Assembly: GCF_047600445.1 (NCBI RefSeq)
Contig: NZ_JASGKT010000002.1
Location: 1,674,001 to 1,738,000, forward strand
DNA: 64,000 bases
Direction: 5' to 3'
Origin: Piscinibacter sp047600445
GTDB lineage: Bacteria > Pseudomonadota > Gammaproteobacteria > Burkholderiales > Burkholderiaceae_C
Positions 51,751 through 60,982 of this stretch are shown in pieces (position 1 is the first letter of the stretch; every line of letters begins with the position of its first letter). A program made the position numbers and the translations under genes. The notes under the pieces are model-generated. The model did not search any database. It was not told the DNA's origin and was given only the letters and a program-made list of their open reading frames with translations.

Positions 51751-53988
51751 TCAGCGCCGCTTGGCGCGGCGCGGCGCCGCCGCCGTCTTGGTCTTGCGCG
51801 CCGTCGCCTTGGCCGCCTTCACCGGATGCGCCGCCTTGGCGCCCCTCGCCTTGACCTTGGTGCCGGCCTTGGCGGCGCGGTCGGCCGACTTCACGCGCGC
51901 CAACTCCTCCTCGGCGCCCGTCTTGGCCAGCGTGCGCTCGCGCCGCGCGCGCAGCCGCGCCGCGTCGTCCTCGCCCTCGCGCACCAGGCGGAAGTCGATG
52001 CGCCGGCCGTCGAGGTCGACGCGGCTGACCTGCACGCGCACGCGCGCGCCGATCACGTAGCGCATGCCGCTGCGCTCGCCGCGCAGTTCCTGGCGCAGCT
52101 CGTCGAAGCGGTAGTACTCACCGCCCAGCTCGGTGATGTGCACCAGCCCCTCGACGTACAGCGCGTCGAGCGTGACGAACAGGCCGAAGCCGGTCACCGC
52201 GCTGACCGTGCCAGAGAACTCCTCGCCGAGGTGCTCGCGCATGTAGCGGCACTTCAGCCAGGCCTCGACGTCGCGCGAGGCCTCGTCGGCGCGCCGCTCG
52301 TTGGCGCTGCAATGCGCGCCGGCGGCCTCCCAGCGCTCCATCTCCTCGCTCGGCGTCTGCCGGGGCTTGCCCTTGCCGCGGCCCTTGGCCGCGCGCGGCG
52401 CGGGCGCGTCCTCGAGCTTGCCGCTGAGCAGGTGGTAGCGCTTGCCGCCGAGCAGCGCCTTGATCACGCGGTGCACCAGCAGGTCGGGGTAGCGCCGGAT
52501 CGGGCTGGTGAAATGCGTGTAGGCGCCGTAGGCCAGGCCGAAGTGGCCGCTGTTGGTGCCGGTGTAGATCGCCTGCTGCATCGAGCGCAGCAGCATGGTG
52601 TGGATCTGCAGGGCGTCGGGGCGGTCCTTGGTGGCCGCGGCGATGGCCTGGAACTCCTGCGGGCGCGGCTCCTCGCCGATCGACAACCCGAGGCCGAGCG
52701 CCTTCAGGTAGTTCTGCAGCGTCGCGCGCTTCTCGGGCGTCGGCCCTTCGTGCACGCGGTACAGCGCCGGGTGCCCGGCCTGCGCGATGAAGTCGGCCGC
52801 GCAGACGTTGGCCGCCAGCATCGCCTCCTCGATCAGCCGGTGCGCGTCGTTGCGCGTGCGCGGCACGATCTTCTCGATGCGGCCGTTCTCGTCGCAGACG
52901 ATCTGCGTCTCGGTGGTCTCGAAGTCCATCGCGCCGCGCCGCACGCGCTGCTTGAGCAGCGCGCGGTAGACCTCGTGCAGTTGCAGCAGGTGCGGCACCA
53001 GCTCGCCGCGCCGCGCCGCCTCCGGCCCGCGCGTGTTGGCCAGGATCGCCGCCACCTCGGTGTAGGTCAGGCGCGCGTGCGAGCAGATCACCGCCGGGAA
53101 GAACTGGTAGGCGTGCACCTCGCCGGCGGCGTCGACCAGCATGTCGCACACCATCGCCAGGCGCTCGACGCCCGGGTTCAGCGAGCACAGCCCGTTGGAG
53201 AGCTTCTCCGGCAGCATCGGGATCACGCGGCGCGGGAAGTACACCGAGGTGGCGCGCTCGTAGGCGTCGTCGTCGAGCGCCTCGCCGGGCTTCACGTAGT
53301 GGCTCACGTCGGCGATCGCCACCACCAGGCGCCAGCCGTTGGGCGCCTTGACGCGGCCGATCTTCGCCGGCTCGCAGTACACCGCGTCGTCGAAGTCGCG
53401 CGCGTCCTCGCCGTCGATGGTGACCAGCGGCACGTCGCTCAGGTCGATGCGCTGCCTGCGGTCGGCCGGGCGGATCTTCTCCGGCAGCGCGGCAGCCTGC
53501 GCCAGCGCCTGCGCCGAGAAGCGGTGCGGCACCTCGAACTTGCGCACGGCGATCTCGATCTCCATGCCGGGGTCGTCGATCTCGCCGAGCACCTCGGTCA
53601 CGCGGCCCACCGGCTGCGAGTACATCGACGGCGGCTCGGTCAGCTCGATGGCCACCACCTGGCCCGCGCTCGCGTTGGCGATCGCGTTCTTCGGCACCAT
53701 GATGTCCTGGCCGTAGCGCTTGTCTTCGGGCGCCACCAGCCAGACGCCGCCTTCGTGCAGCAGCCGGCCGATGATGGGCGCCTTGCGCCGCTCGAGGATC
53801 TCGAGGATGCGGGCCTCGGGGCGGCCGCGCTTGTCGTAGCGCACGATGCGCGCGCGCACGCGGTCGCGGTGCAGCACCGAGCGCATCTCCTGCTGCGAGA
53901 GGTAGATGTCGCCGCTGGCGCGGTCGTCGCGCACGAGGAAACCGTGGCCGTCGCGGTGGCCTTGCACGGTGCCCACGACTTCGCTCAT
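51751..53988 (-). CDS. rnr: Ribonuclease R
   Basis: Processive 3'-5' exoribonuclease for structured RNA and rRNA quality control. 745 residues: cold-shock-like domains (GTVQGHRDGHGFLVRDD, HRDRVRARIVRYD), the RNB catalytic domain with DGEDARDFDDAVYCE near 215 and RRYPDLLVHRVIKALL, an S1 domain (GTVSAVTGFGLFVTLDALYV) and a Lys/Arg/Ala-rich C-terminal tail (AKATARKTKTAAAPRR). The ATG at 53988 gives no N-terminal winged-helix domain, which E. coli RNase R has; a longer frame would run into the tRNA gene and is unlikely. Convergent with nnr, divergent from tRNA-Leu. Confidence 0.95.
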   Translation of the reverse strand: MSEVVGTVQGHRDGHGFLVRDDRASGDIYLSQQEMRSVLHRDRVRARIVRYDKRGRPEARILEILERRKAPIIGRLLHEGGVWLVAPEDKRYGQDIMVPKNAIANASAGQVVAIELTEPPSMYSQPVGRVTEVLGEIDDPGMEIEIAVRKFEVPHRFSAQALAQAAALPEKIRPADRRQRIDLSDVPLVTIDGEDARDFDDAVYCEPAKIGRVKAPNGWRLVVAIADVSHYVKPGEALDDDAYERATSVYFPRRVIPMLPEKLSNGLCSLNPGVERLAMVCDMLVDAAGEVHAYQFFPAVICSHARLTYTEVAAILANTRGPEAARRGELVPHLLQLHEVYRALLKQRVRRGAMDFETTETQIVCDENGRIEKIVPRTRNDAHRLIEEAMLAANVCAADFIAQAGHPALYRVHEGPTPEKRATLQNYLKALGLGLSIGEEPRPQEFQAIAAATKDRPDALQIHTMLLRSMQQAIYTGTNSGHFGLAYGAYTHFTSPIRRYPDLLVHRVIKALLGGKRYHLLSGKLEDAPAPRAAKGRGKGKPRQTPSEEMERWEAAGAHCSANERRADEASRDVEAWLKCRYMREHLGEEFSGTVSAVTGFGLFVTLDALYVEGLVHITELGGEYYRFDELRQELRGERSGMRYVIGARVRVQVSRVDLDGRRIDFRLVREGEDDAARLRARRERTLAKTGAEEELARVKSADRAAKAGTKVKARGAKAAHPVKAAKATARKTKTAAAPRRAKRR

Positions 53989-54014
53989 CAGTTCGGCACC
54001 GACGGCGGGGAGAG

Positions 54015-54044
54015 TTGAGTGTTGATTCGTTTTGATGATATGAT
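54015..54044 (+). promoter_or_regulatory. tRNA-Leu promoter
   Basis: TTGAGT (54015-54020), 18 bases, TATGAT (54039-54044), with the tRNA beginning 18 bases later. It lies in the 73-base gap that also must contain the rnr promoter on the other strand. Confidence 0.6.
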
Positions 54045-54061
54045 CCAAGACTTCCTGAAAT

Positions 54062-54146
<85 letters not shown>

Positions 54147-54160
54147 GATGATTGATATCG

Positions 54161-54195
54161 AAAAGGCCAGTGCCGGCGCGCTGGCCTTTTTCTTT
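54161..54195. terminator. Bidirectional terminator between tRNA-Leu and the phosphoribosyltransferase gene
   Basis: AAAAGGCCAG, a 10-base spacer, CTGGCCTTTT followed by TCTTTG on plus; the minus strand also ends in TTTTC. It can end the tRNA transcript and the gene at 54215-54736. Confidence 0.88.
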
Positions 54196-54214
54196 GTGTC
54201 GTCCGCAAGCGGCT

Positions 54215-54736
54215 TCAGATGACGAACTTCTTCGCCAGGCCCTCGGGCCGCAGGTCGTCGTATTCCTCGAAGGGCTGGTGGATCCACGGGCTGGTGGGCA
54301 GCAACTCGACGAAATAGTCGGGCGTGTAGCTCGAGACGCCCTTGACCCAGATCACCGCCGAGCGCAGCTCGGCGATCGAGGGCATGCCGCGCAGCCGCTC
54401 GACCACCGCCTTGAGCGTCACGCCCGAGTCGGCCAGGTCGTCGACCAGCAGCACGCGCCCGGACAGGTCGCCCTTGGGCATGGTGATGTACTTGGCCATG
54501 TCCAGCCGGCCCTGGATGGTGCCGGCCTCGGCGCGGTACGAGCTGGTCGACATGATCGCCAGCGGCTTGTCGAACACGCGCGAGAGCACGTCGCCCGGCC
54601 GCATGCCGCCGCGCGCCAGGCACAGGATCTGGTCGAACTCCCAGCCCGAGGCATGCACCTTGAGCGCCAGGCGCTCGATCAGCATGTGGTACTCGTCCCA
54701 GGAGACGTAGAGATGTTTGCCGTCGTCGGTGAGCAT
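54215..54736 (-). CDS. Purine-type phosphoribosyltransferase
   Basis: 173-residue PRPP-dependent transferase. The PRPP site is VLLVDDLADSGVTLKAVVER near 95-115, and GWEFDQILCLARGGMRPGDV precedes it. The fold and neighbour purA suggest a hypoxanthine/guanine or xanthine salvage enzyme; which base is used cannot be decided. It begins 37 bases after the purA stop, so co-transcription is likely. An ATG start at 54736 gives the usual length. Confidence 0.9.
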   Translation of the reverse strand: MLTDDGKHLYVSWDEYHMLIERLALKVHASGWEFDQILCLARGGMRPGDVLSRVFDKPLAIMSTSSYRAEAGTIQGRLDMAKYITMPKGDLSGRVLLVDDLADSGVTLKAVVERLRGMPSIAELRSAVIWVKGVSSYTPDYFVELLPTSPWIHQPFEEYDDLRPEGLAKKFVI

Positions 54737-54773
54737 GCGGTCGTTCTCCTCCAGATGGATGCGCGGGCGGCCC

Positions 54774-56114
54774 TCAGCCGCGGTACGGATGCTTCAACAG
54801 GATGGTGTGCTCGCGGTCCGGGCCGGTGGACACCATGCCGATCGGCGCGCCGATGAGCTGCTGCACGCGCTCGAGGTAGCGGCGCGCGTTCGGCGGCAGC
54901 GCGTCCCACTCGGTGACGCCGAAGGTGCTCTCGCTCCAGCCGGGGAAGCTGTCGTAGACGGGCACGCATTCGGCCACGTCGTCGGCGTCCAGCGGCAGGA
55001 TGTCGATGCGCCGGCCGCGCAGCTCGTAGCCGACGCAGACCTTGATCTCCGGCAGCTTGTCGAGCACGTCGAGCTTGGTGATGCACAGGCCCGAGATGCC
55101 GTTGATGATGATCGCCCGCTTCAGCGCCGCGGCGTCGAGCCAGCCGCAGCGGCGCGGCCGGCCGGTGACGGTGCCGCGCTCCTGGCCGATGGTCGAGAGG
55201 TGGTGGCCCACCGAGCCTTCCCGATCCATCGGCAGCTCGGTCGGGAACGGCCCGCCGCCCACGCGCGTGGTGTAGGCCTTGGTGATGCCCAGGATGTAGT
55301 GCAGCATGTCCGGCCCGACGCCCGAGCCGGCCGCGGCGTTGCCGGCCACGCAGTTGCTCGAGGTGACGTAGGGGTAGGTGCCGTGGTCGATGTCGAGCAG
55401 CGTGCCCTGCGCGCCTTCGAAGAGGATGTTGCCGCCGCGCCGGTTGATCGTGTGCAGCATGTAGCCCACGTCGGCCAGCATCGGCTTCAACTGAGCGGCG
55501 ACCTTCATCGCGTGCTCGAAGATCGGCTCGAAGGTCAGCGCCTGGGACTTCAGGTAGCCGGTCAGCGCCACGTTGTGCAGCGCCAGCAGCTCGCGCAGCT
55601 TGGCGGCGAAGCGCTCGGGGTGCTTCAGATCCTGCACGCGCAGCGCGCGGCGCGCCACCTTGTCCTCGTAGGCCGGGCCGATGCCCTTGCCGGTGGTGCC
55701 GATCTTGCCGGCGCCGCTGGTCTCGCGCAGCGCCTCGCGCGCGCGGTCGACCTCGACGTGGAAGGGCAGGATCAGCGGGCACGACTCGCTGATGAACAGG
55801 CGCGAGCGCACGTCCAGGCCGATGCCTTCGAGCCGCTCGATCTCGGACAGCAGGTGCGTCGGGTCGACCACCACGCCGTTGCCGATGAAGCAGGCCACGC
55901 CGTCGCGCATGATGCCCGAGGGGATGAGCTGCAAGGCCGTCTTGACGCCCTTGATCACCAGCGTGTGGCCGGCGTTGTGGCCGCCCTGGAAACGCACCAC
56001 GGCCTCGGCGTGGTCGGTCAGCCAGTCCACCACCTTGCCCTTGCCTTCGTCGCCCCACTGCGTGCCGACGACGACGACGTTGTGGCCGGCGGCCGCGCTC
56101 TTGTGTTGCTGCAT
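54774..56114 (-). CDS. purA: Adenylosuccinate synthetase
   Basis: GTP-dependent conversion of IMP and aspartate to adenylosuccinate, first step to AMP. 446 residues: VVVVGTQWGDEGKGKVVDWL (P-loop), GGHNAGHTL, GTTGKGIGPAYEDKVARRA, ILFEGAQGTLLDIDHGTYPY, VTSSN and STIGQERGTVTGRPRRCGWL. The ATG at 56114 was chosen; an in-frame GTG eight codons earlier would add residues that do not match the family. Downstream of hisZ by 40 bases. Confidence 0.97.
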   Translation of the reverse strand: MQQHKSAAAGHNVVVVGTQWGDEGKGKVVDWLTDHAEAVVRFQGGHNAGHTLVIKGVKTALQLIPSGIMRDGVACFIGNGVVVDPTHLLSEIERLEGIGLDVRSRLFISESCPLILPFHVEVDRAREALRETSGAGKIGTTGKGIGPAYEDKVARRALRVQDLKHPERFAAKLRELLALHNVALTGYLKSQALTFEPIFEHAMKVAAQLKPMLADVGYMLHTINRRGGNILFEGAQGTLLDIDHGTYPYVTSSNCVAGNAAAGSGVGPDMLHYILGITKAYTTRVGGGPFPTELPMDREGSVGHHLSTIGQERGTVTGRPRRCGWLDAAALKRAIIINGISGLCITKLDVLDKLPEIKVCVGYELRGRRIDILPLDADDVAECVPVYDSFPGWSESTFGVTEWDALPPNARRYLERVQQLIGAPIGMVSTGPDREHTILLKHPYRG

Positions 56115-56154
56115 GTCTCGTGTCACTCGATGAATCACCCGGGCCGTGGCGCGC

Positions 56155-57312
56155 TCACAGCGCGCGCACCGCCCACTGGCCGCCGACGGCGACCAGTTCG
56201 CGGTCGCACTCGAACTCCTGCCCTTCGTGGTCGTGCCCCGGCAGGATGCACACCACGGTCTCGCCCTGCTCGCGCAGGCGCCGCACCGCGGCGCGCAAGG
56301 CCGCGTCCTCCGACCACGGCGCGCGTACCGCCGGCCGGCCGATGCGGGCCGGCACGCACTCGGCCAGCTCCTTCAGGTCGAGGCTGAAGCCGACCGCCGG
56401 GCGGTTGCGGCCGAAGATCGCGCCGACCTCGTCGTAGCGCCCGCCGCGCGCGATCGAATCGCTGGAGCCGCGCGCATACACCGCGAAGCGCGCGCCGCTG
56501 TAGTACGACGAGCCGCCCACGTCGGCGAGGTCGAAGCCGACGCGCACCTCCGGATGCGCCTGGCGCACGTGGCGCGCCAGCGTCGCCAGGTCGGCGAGCG
56601 CGGCGCGCAGCGGCGCCGGCGCCGGCAGCAGTTCGCCGGCGCGCGCCAGCACCGCCTCGTCGCCGTACAGCGCCGGCAGCGCCAGCAGCACGCGGCGCGA
56701 GGCCTCGTCGAGCCCGGCGCACAGTTCGGCGAGGCCGGCCGTGTCCTTGCCCGCCAGCGCCGCCTCGATGTCGGCGCGCCGCGCCGCGTCGACGCCGGCC
56801 AGCAGCGCGCGCACGATGCGCGCGTCGGCCAGGTCCAGCGTCAGCTCGGCGAGGCCGGCGTCGCGCAGGCAGTCGAGCGCGAGGTCGAGCACTTCCAGGT
56901 CGGCTTCCAGGCCGGCGTGGCCGTAGATCTCGGCGCCGAACTGCAGCGGCTCGCGCGTGCCGCGCATGCCCGAGGGCCGCGTGTGCAGCACCGGGCCGCA
57001 GTAGCACAGGCGCGTCACACCGGCGCGGTTGAGCAGGTGGGCGTCGATGCGCGCCACCTGCGGCGTCGCGTCGGCGCGCACGCCCAGCGTGCGGCCGCTG
57101 ATCTGGTCGACCAGCTTGAAGGTCTTCAGGTCGAGGTCGCGCCCGGTGCCCGACAGCAGCGACTCGATGTGCTCCATCAGCGGCGGCATCACCAGTTCGC
57201 AGCCGAAGGAGCGCGCCACGTCGAGCAGGCCGCGCCGCAGTTCTTCGATGTGTCGGGCCTGCGCGGGCAGGACGTCGGCGATGTGCTCGGGCAGCAGCCA
57301 AGCAGAAGACAT
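56155..57312 (-). CDS. hisZ: ATP phosphoribosyltransferase regulatory subunit HisZ
   Basis: HisRS-like protein that activates the short HisG enzyme and makes it sensitive to histidine. 385 residues with class II synthetase-like motifs (LPEHIADVLPAQARHIEELR, MPPLMEHIESLLSGTG, VRADATPQVARID, GFDLADVGGSSYYSGARFAV, GGRYDEVGAIFGRNRPAVGF) but without the C-terminal anticodon-binding domain of true HisRS. hisG is not in the window. The ATG at 57312 is preceded by a TACAAT -10 box at 57348-57343. Confidence 0.95.
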   Translation of the reverse strand: MSSAWLLPEHIADVLPAQARHIEELRRGLLDVARSFGCELVMPPLMEHIESLLSGTGRDLDLKTFKLVDQISGRTLGVRADATPQVARIDAHLLNRAGVTRLCYCGPVLHTRPSGMRGTREPLQFGAEIYGHAGLEADLEVLDLALDCLRDAGLAELTLDLADARIVRALLAGVDAARRADIEAALAGKDTAGLAELCAGLDEASRRVLLALPALYGDEAVLARAGELLPAPAPLRAALADLATLARHVRQAHPEVRVGFDLADVGGSSYYSGARFAVYARGSSDSIARGGRYDEVGAIFGRNRPAVGFSLDLKELAECVPARIGRPAVRAPWSEDAALRAAVRRLREQGETVVCILPGHDHEGQEFECDRELVAVGGQWAVRAL

Positions 57313-57342
57313 GGGGAAAACCGGCGCGGGATTAAAAACCGC

Positions 57343-57348
57343 ATTGTA
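57343..57348 (-). promoter_or_regulatory. hisZ-purA -10 box
   Basis: TACAAT on the minus strand, about 31 bases upstream of the hisZ ATG, in the 86-base gap after the DUF2065 gene. The -35 region (CTTTTG, 16 bases away) is poor. Confidence 0.45.
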
Positions 57349-57365
57349 CCGGCCGCACCCCCGCC

Positions 57366-57390
57366 AAAAGCCTCGCGGCGTTGCGCCGCG
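57366..57390 (-). terminator. Probable terminator of the hfq-hflXKC-DUF2065 operon
   Basis: On the minus strand CGCGGCG-CAA-CGCCGCG, then AGGCTTTTGG, 9 bases after the DUF2065 stop. The T-run is short (four), so termination may be partial and hisZ may also be read from upstream. Confidence 0.5.
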
Positions 57391-57398
57391 GCGCCAGT

Positions 57399-57599
57399 TC
57401 AGCCCCAGAACAGCAGCATCAGCAGCGCGCCGAGCAGCATGCTCGACAGGCCGAGGAAGCGGATCTGCCCGTCGCTCAAGGCCATGGCCTGCTCGAACAG
57501 CCGGCGCCACGAGGCCGGGCTGAAGAAGGGCAGCAGCCCTTCGAGCACCAGCATCAGCGCACCCGCGGCGAGCAGCAGGTCCCAGGCGCTCGCGCCCAC
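57399..57599 (-). CDS. DUF2065 small membrane protein
   Basis: 66-residue protein with two predicted membrane helices (LLLAAGALMLVLEGLLPFF and FLGLSSMLLGALLMLLFW) and a conserved central FFSPASWRRLFEQAMALSDG. The family (DUF2065) regularly follows hflC in betaproteobacteria and is thought to act with HflKC, but its function is unknown. GTG start at 57599, six bases after the hflC stop. Confidence 0.93.
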   Translation of the reverse strand: MGASAWDLLLAAGALMLVLEGLLPFFSPASWRRLFEQAMALSDGQIRFLGLSSMLLGALLMLLFWG

Positions 57600-57605
57600 C
57601 GCCGG

Positions 57606-58496
57606 CTACTTCTTCGCCGGCGCGCCGGCCAGGCCCGAGCCGCGCATCGCGCGGAAGAACTCGCTGCCCGGGTCGACCACCATCACGTCGTTCTTGCTGC
57701 GGAAGCTGGCGCGGTAGGCCTCGAGGCTGCGGTAGAACTCGGCGAACTGCGGGTCGCGCCCGAAGGCCTCGGCGAAGATCGCCGAGGCGCGCGCGTCGCC
57801 GTCGCCCTTGACCTTCTGCGCCTCGCGGTAGGCCTCGGCGACGATGACCTGGCGCTGCCGGTCGGCGTCGGCGCGGATCTTCTCGCCCTCGGCGGTGCCG
57901 GTCGAGCGCAACTGGTTGGCGACCTGCTGGCGCTCCGAGCGCATGCGGCTGTAGATCGACTCGGTGATGTTGGCGACGAAGTCGACGCGCTTGATGCGCA
58001 CGTCGAGGATCTCGATGCCGAAGGCCTTGGCGTCGTCGTCCAGGCGCTTGCGCACGTCCTGCATCACCTTGTCGCGCTCGGTGGACAGCACGCCGCCGAC
58101 GGTGCGCTTGGTCACCTCCTCGTTGAAGGCGGCGTGCACCACCGGCGACAGGCGCGTCTCGAGGTTGCGGATGTCGGTGCCGTTGTTGCGGATGAACTGG
58201 CGCGGCTCGGCCACGCGCCACTTCACCAGCCAGTCGATCACCAGGCTCTTCTTCTCGGCGGTGAAGATCGGGCGCACGTCCGGGCTGTCGAGCGTCTGGA
58301 TGCGGCGGTCGAGGAAGACGACGTTCTGGAACGGCGGCGGCAGCTTGACCTTCAGGCCGGGCTCGGTGATCACTTCCTTGATCTCGCCGAGCGCGTAGAC
58401 CACCGCCACCTGGCGCTGGTCGACGACGAACAGCGTCGAGGCCGCGGCCATCAGGGCCAGCAGCAGCAGGCCGACGAAGAATCCGATGCGGTTCAT
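57606..58496 (-). CDS. hflC: HflC, SPFH-domain membrane protein
   Basis: With HflK forms a large periplasm-facing cage around FtsH and modulates its proteolysis of membrane proteins. 296 residues: N-terminal membrane helix (IGFFVGLLLLALMAAAS), SPFH domain (FVVDQRQVAVVYALGEIKEV, GLKVKLPPPFQNVVFLDRRI) and a C-terminal helical part (EIDVRIKR-type VRIKRVDFVANITESIYSRM, KVKGDGDARASAIFAEAFG). Downstream of hflK by 21 bases. Confidence 0.97.
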   Translation of the reverse strand: MNRIGFFVGLLLLALMAAASTLFVVDQRQVAVVYALGEIKEVITEPGLKVKLPPPFQNVVFLDRRIQTLDSPDVRPIFTAEKKSLVIDWLVKWRVAEPRQFIRNNGTDIRNLETRLSPVVHAAFNEEVTKRTVGGVLSTERDKVMQDVRKRLDDDAKAFGIEILDVRIKRVDFVANITESIYSRMRSERQQVANQLRSTGTAEGEKIRADADRQRQVIVAEAYREAQKVKGDGDARASAIFAEAFGRDPQFAEFYRSLEAYRASFRSKNDVMVVDPGSEFFRAMRGSGLAGAPAKK

Positions 58497-58517
58497 GTTC
58501 TGGTTCTCCCTCTCGCC

Positions 58518-59747
58518 TCAGCGGCCTTCGCGTTCACGGCTGCGCTGGTTGTCGCGCGAACGCGCGTCCAGCGCCGCGGGAGACTGCACCGCGGCGCCGG
58601 CGTCGGCCGACGCCGCGGCCGGCGGCGCGGCCACCGCCGCGCCGGCCTGCTGCATCAGCTTGTCCAGCGGCAGGTACAGCAGGTTGGAGTTGCCGCGGCT
58701 GTCGACCAGCACCTTGCTGACATTGGAATACACCTGCTGCATGGTCTCGATGTAGAGGCGGTCGCGCGTCACCGCGGGCGCCTTCTGGTACTCGGTGAGC
58801 ACGCGGGCGAAGCGCTGCGCGTCACCCTCGGCCTGCGCCACCACCGCGGCCTTGTAGCCCTCGGCCTCCTCGCGCAGCCGCGCGGCCGTGCCCTGCGCCT
58901 TCGGGATCACGTCGCTGGCGTAGGCCAGGCCCTCCTTCTTCGTGCGGTCGCCGTCCTGGCCGGCCTTGAGCGTGTCCTCGAAGGCGGCCTGCACCTGCTC
59001 GGGCGGCTGCACGCTCTGCATGTTGACGTTGGCGACGATGATGCCGGCGTTGAGCCGGTCGAGCTGGCTCTGGATCAGCTTGACCAGCTCGGCGGCGATC
59101 GCGTCGCGCTGCTCGTACAGCACCGCGTCGATGTTGGTGCGGCCGACGATCTCGCGCACCGCCGACTCGGCGGCCAGCGTCACCGCCTCCTCGGGGTCGC
59201 GGTTCTCGAACAGGAAGGCGCGCGCGTCCTTCAGCCGGTACTGCACGGTGAAGCGGATGTCGATGATGTTCTCGTCCTGCGTCAGCATCGACGAGTCGCG
59301 CAGCCCGGTGGCCTGCACCACCGCGTTGCGGCCCACCTCGCGCGAGCGCAGTTGCGTGACGCTGACCGTCTCGTGCGCCTGGAACGGGTACGGCATGCGC
59401 CACTGGAAGCCGGCGTCCGCGGTGTGGCTGAACTTGCCGAACGAGGTGACCACCGCCTGCTGGCCTTCCTGCACGATGAAGAAGCCGCTGCCCAGCCACA
59501 CCAGCGCCACCACGCCGGCGATCAGGCCGACGCCGATGCCGGCGCTCTTCATGTCGGGCTGGAAGTCGCCGCCGCCTTCCGGCGGGCCGCCGGGGCGCTG
59601 GCCGCCGCCCTTGCCGCCGAACAGGCCGCCGAGCTTGCGGTTGAAGTCGCGCCACAGTTCGTCGAGGTCCGGCGGACCGTCGTTGCGGCCGTTGCTGAGC
59701 AGGCGGCCGGCGGCGAGTCGGAGGGCGTTCAGGGGATTCATGCTCAT
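58518..59747 (-). CDS. hflK: HflK, SPFH-domain membrane protein
   Basis: Partner of HflC. 409 residues: cytoplasmic Gly-rich N-terminus (FGGKGGGQRPGGPPEGGG), membrane helix at about 70-95 (GVGLIAGVVALVWLGSGFFI), SPFH domain (VQEGQQAVVTSFGKFSHTAD, DSSMLTQDENIIDIRFTVQY, IGRTNIDAVL-type VGRTNIDAVLYEQRDAI) and an Ala-rich C-terminus. The ATG at 59747 overlaps the hflX stop as ATGA; a second ATG two codons later is possible. Confidence 0.97.
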   Translation of the reverse strand: MSMNPLNALRLAAGRLLSNGRNDGPPDLDELWRDFNRKLGGLFGGKGGGQRPGGPPEGGGDFQPDMKSAGIGVGLIAGVVALVWLGSGFFIVQEGQQAVVTSFGKFSHTADAGFQWRMPYPFQAHETVSVTQLRSREVGRNAVVQATGLRDSSMLTQDENIIDIRFTVQYRLKDARAFLFENRDPEEAVTLAAESAVREIVGRTNIDAVLYEQRDAIAAELVKLIQSQLDRLNAGIIVANVNMQSVQPPEQVQAAFEDTLKAGQDGDRTKKEGLAYASDVIPKAQGTAARLREEAEGYKAAVVAQAEGDAQRFARVLTEYQKAPAVTRDRLYIETMQQVYSNVSKVLVDSRGNSNLLYLPLDKLMQQAGAAVAAPPAAASADAGAAVQSPAALDARSRDNQRSREREGR

Positions 59748-60982
59748 GCCTGTGAATCGTGGGTTCCGGTGGCGGGGGCGTGGATGACGTCGGGGTCGGC
59801 GGCGAAGCGCGCGTCTAAGGCCTCGCACGCCGGCGTGTCGGGGTGCAGCGTGCCGGCCACGGCTTCGGTCAGCACCTGCCGCAGTTCGTCCAGGCCGCTG
59901 CCGTCGAGCGCGCTGACGAACACACGCGGCACGCGCTGGCCGCCGCCGCGCTCGATCAGGTCGCGCGGCGCGCGCGGGCGCTGGCTGGGTTCGAGCCTGT
60001 CGACCTTGTTGAAGACCAGCACCTGCGGGATGCGCCCGGCGCCGATCTCGTCGAGCACGCGCTCGACCTCGGCCATCTGCTCGTCGAGCACCGGGCTCGC
60101 GCAGTCGACCACGTGCAGCAGCAGGTCGGCGTCGGCGGCCTCCTGCAGCGTCGCCTCGAAGGCCTCGACCAGTTTGTGCGGCAGGTCGCGGATGAAGCCC
60201 ACCGTGTCGGACAGCGACACCGAGCGCCCCGCCTCTTCCAGGTAGAGCTGGCGCGTGGTGGTGTCGAGCGTGGCGAAGAGCTGGTCGGCGGCGTAGCTGC
60301 GCGCCTTGACCAGCGCGTTGAACAGCGTCGACTTGCCGGCGTTGGTGTAGCCCACCAGCGAGACGCGGAAGGTTTCGTTGCGCTCGCGCGCGCGGCGCTG
60401 CGTGCGGCGCTGCTTCTTCACGCGCTCGAGCCGCGCCTTCACCGACTTGATGCGGTCTTCGATCATGCGCCGGTCGAGCTCGATCTGCGCCTCGCCCGGG
60501 CCGCCGCGCGTGCCGATGCCGCCCTGCTGGCGCTCCAGGTGGCTCCAGCGCCGCACCAGCCGGGTCGCGAGGTACTGCAGCCGCGCCAGTTCCACCTGCA
60601 GCTTGCCCTCGTGGCTCTTGGCGCGCGCGGCGAAGATCTCCAGGATCAGCATCGTGCGGTCGGCCACCGCCACGCCGAGGTGGCGCTCCAGGTTGCGCTG
60701 CTGCGCCGGCGAGAGCGCCTGGTCGAACAGCACCGCCTCGGCCTGGTGGCCCTCGACCAGCGCCTTGATCTCGTCGGCCTTGCCCGAGCCTACGAACAGG
60801 GCCGGGTCGGGCGCCTTGCGGCGCGCGATCACGCGCGCCACCGGCGCGTCGCCGGCCGATTCGGCCAGCAGCGCCAGTTCGTCCAGCGATTCGTCGAACG
60901 CGACGCGCCCGCCGAGGTCGACGCCGACGAGGATGGCCCGCGCGGGGCTGCCGGCGGCGACGGGGGCCTGCGAAGAACTCAA
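59744..60982 (-). CDS. hflX: GTPase HflX
   Basis: Ribosome-splitting GTPase active under heat and stress. 412 residues: N-terminal nucleotide-binding domain with ILVGVDLGG and DQALSPAQQRNLER, LQYLATRLVRRWSHLERQQG and GGIGTRGGPGEAQIELDRR, the G domain with GYTNAGKSTLFNALVK (G1), DTVGFIRDLPHKLVEAFEAT (G3) and VFNKVDRL (G4). The start is a TTG that overlaps the hfq stop as TTGA. Operon order hfq-hflX-hflK-hflC is the usual one. Confidence 0.96.
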   Translation of the reverse strand: MSSSQAPVAAGSPARAILVGVDLGGRVAFDESLDELALLAESAGDAPVARVIARRKAPDPALFVGSGKADEIKALVEGHQAEAVLFDQALSPAQQRNLERHLGVAVADRTMLILEIFAARAKSHEGKLQVELARLQYLATRLVRRWSHLERQQGGIGTRGGPGEAQIELDRRMIEDRIKSVKARLERVKKQRRTQRRARERNETFRVSLVGYTNAGKSTLFNALVKARSYAADQLFATLDTTTRQLYLEEAGRSVSLSDTVGFIRDLPHKLVEAFEATLQEAADADLLLHVVDCASPVLDEQMAEVERVLDEIGAGRIPQVLVFNKVDRLEPSQRPRAPRDLIERGGGQRVPRVFVSALDGSGLDELRQVLTEAVAGTLHPDTPACEALDARFAADPDVIHAPATGTHDSQA

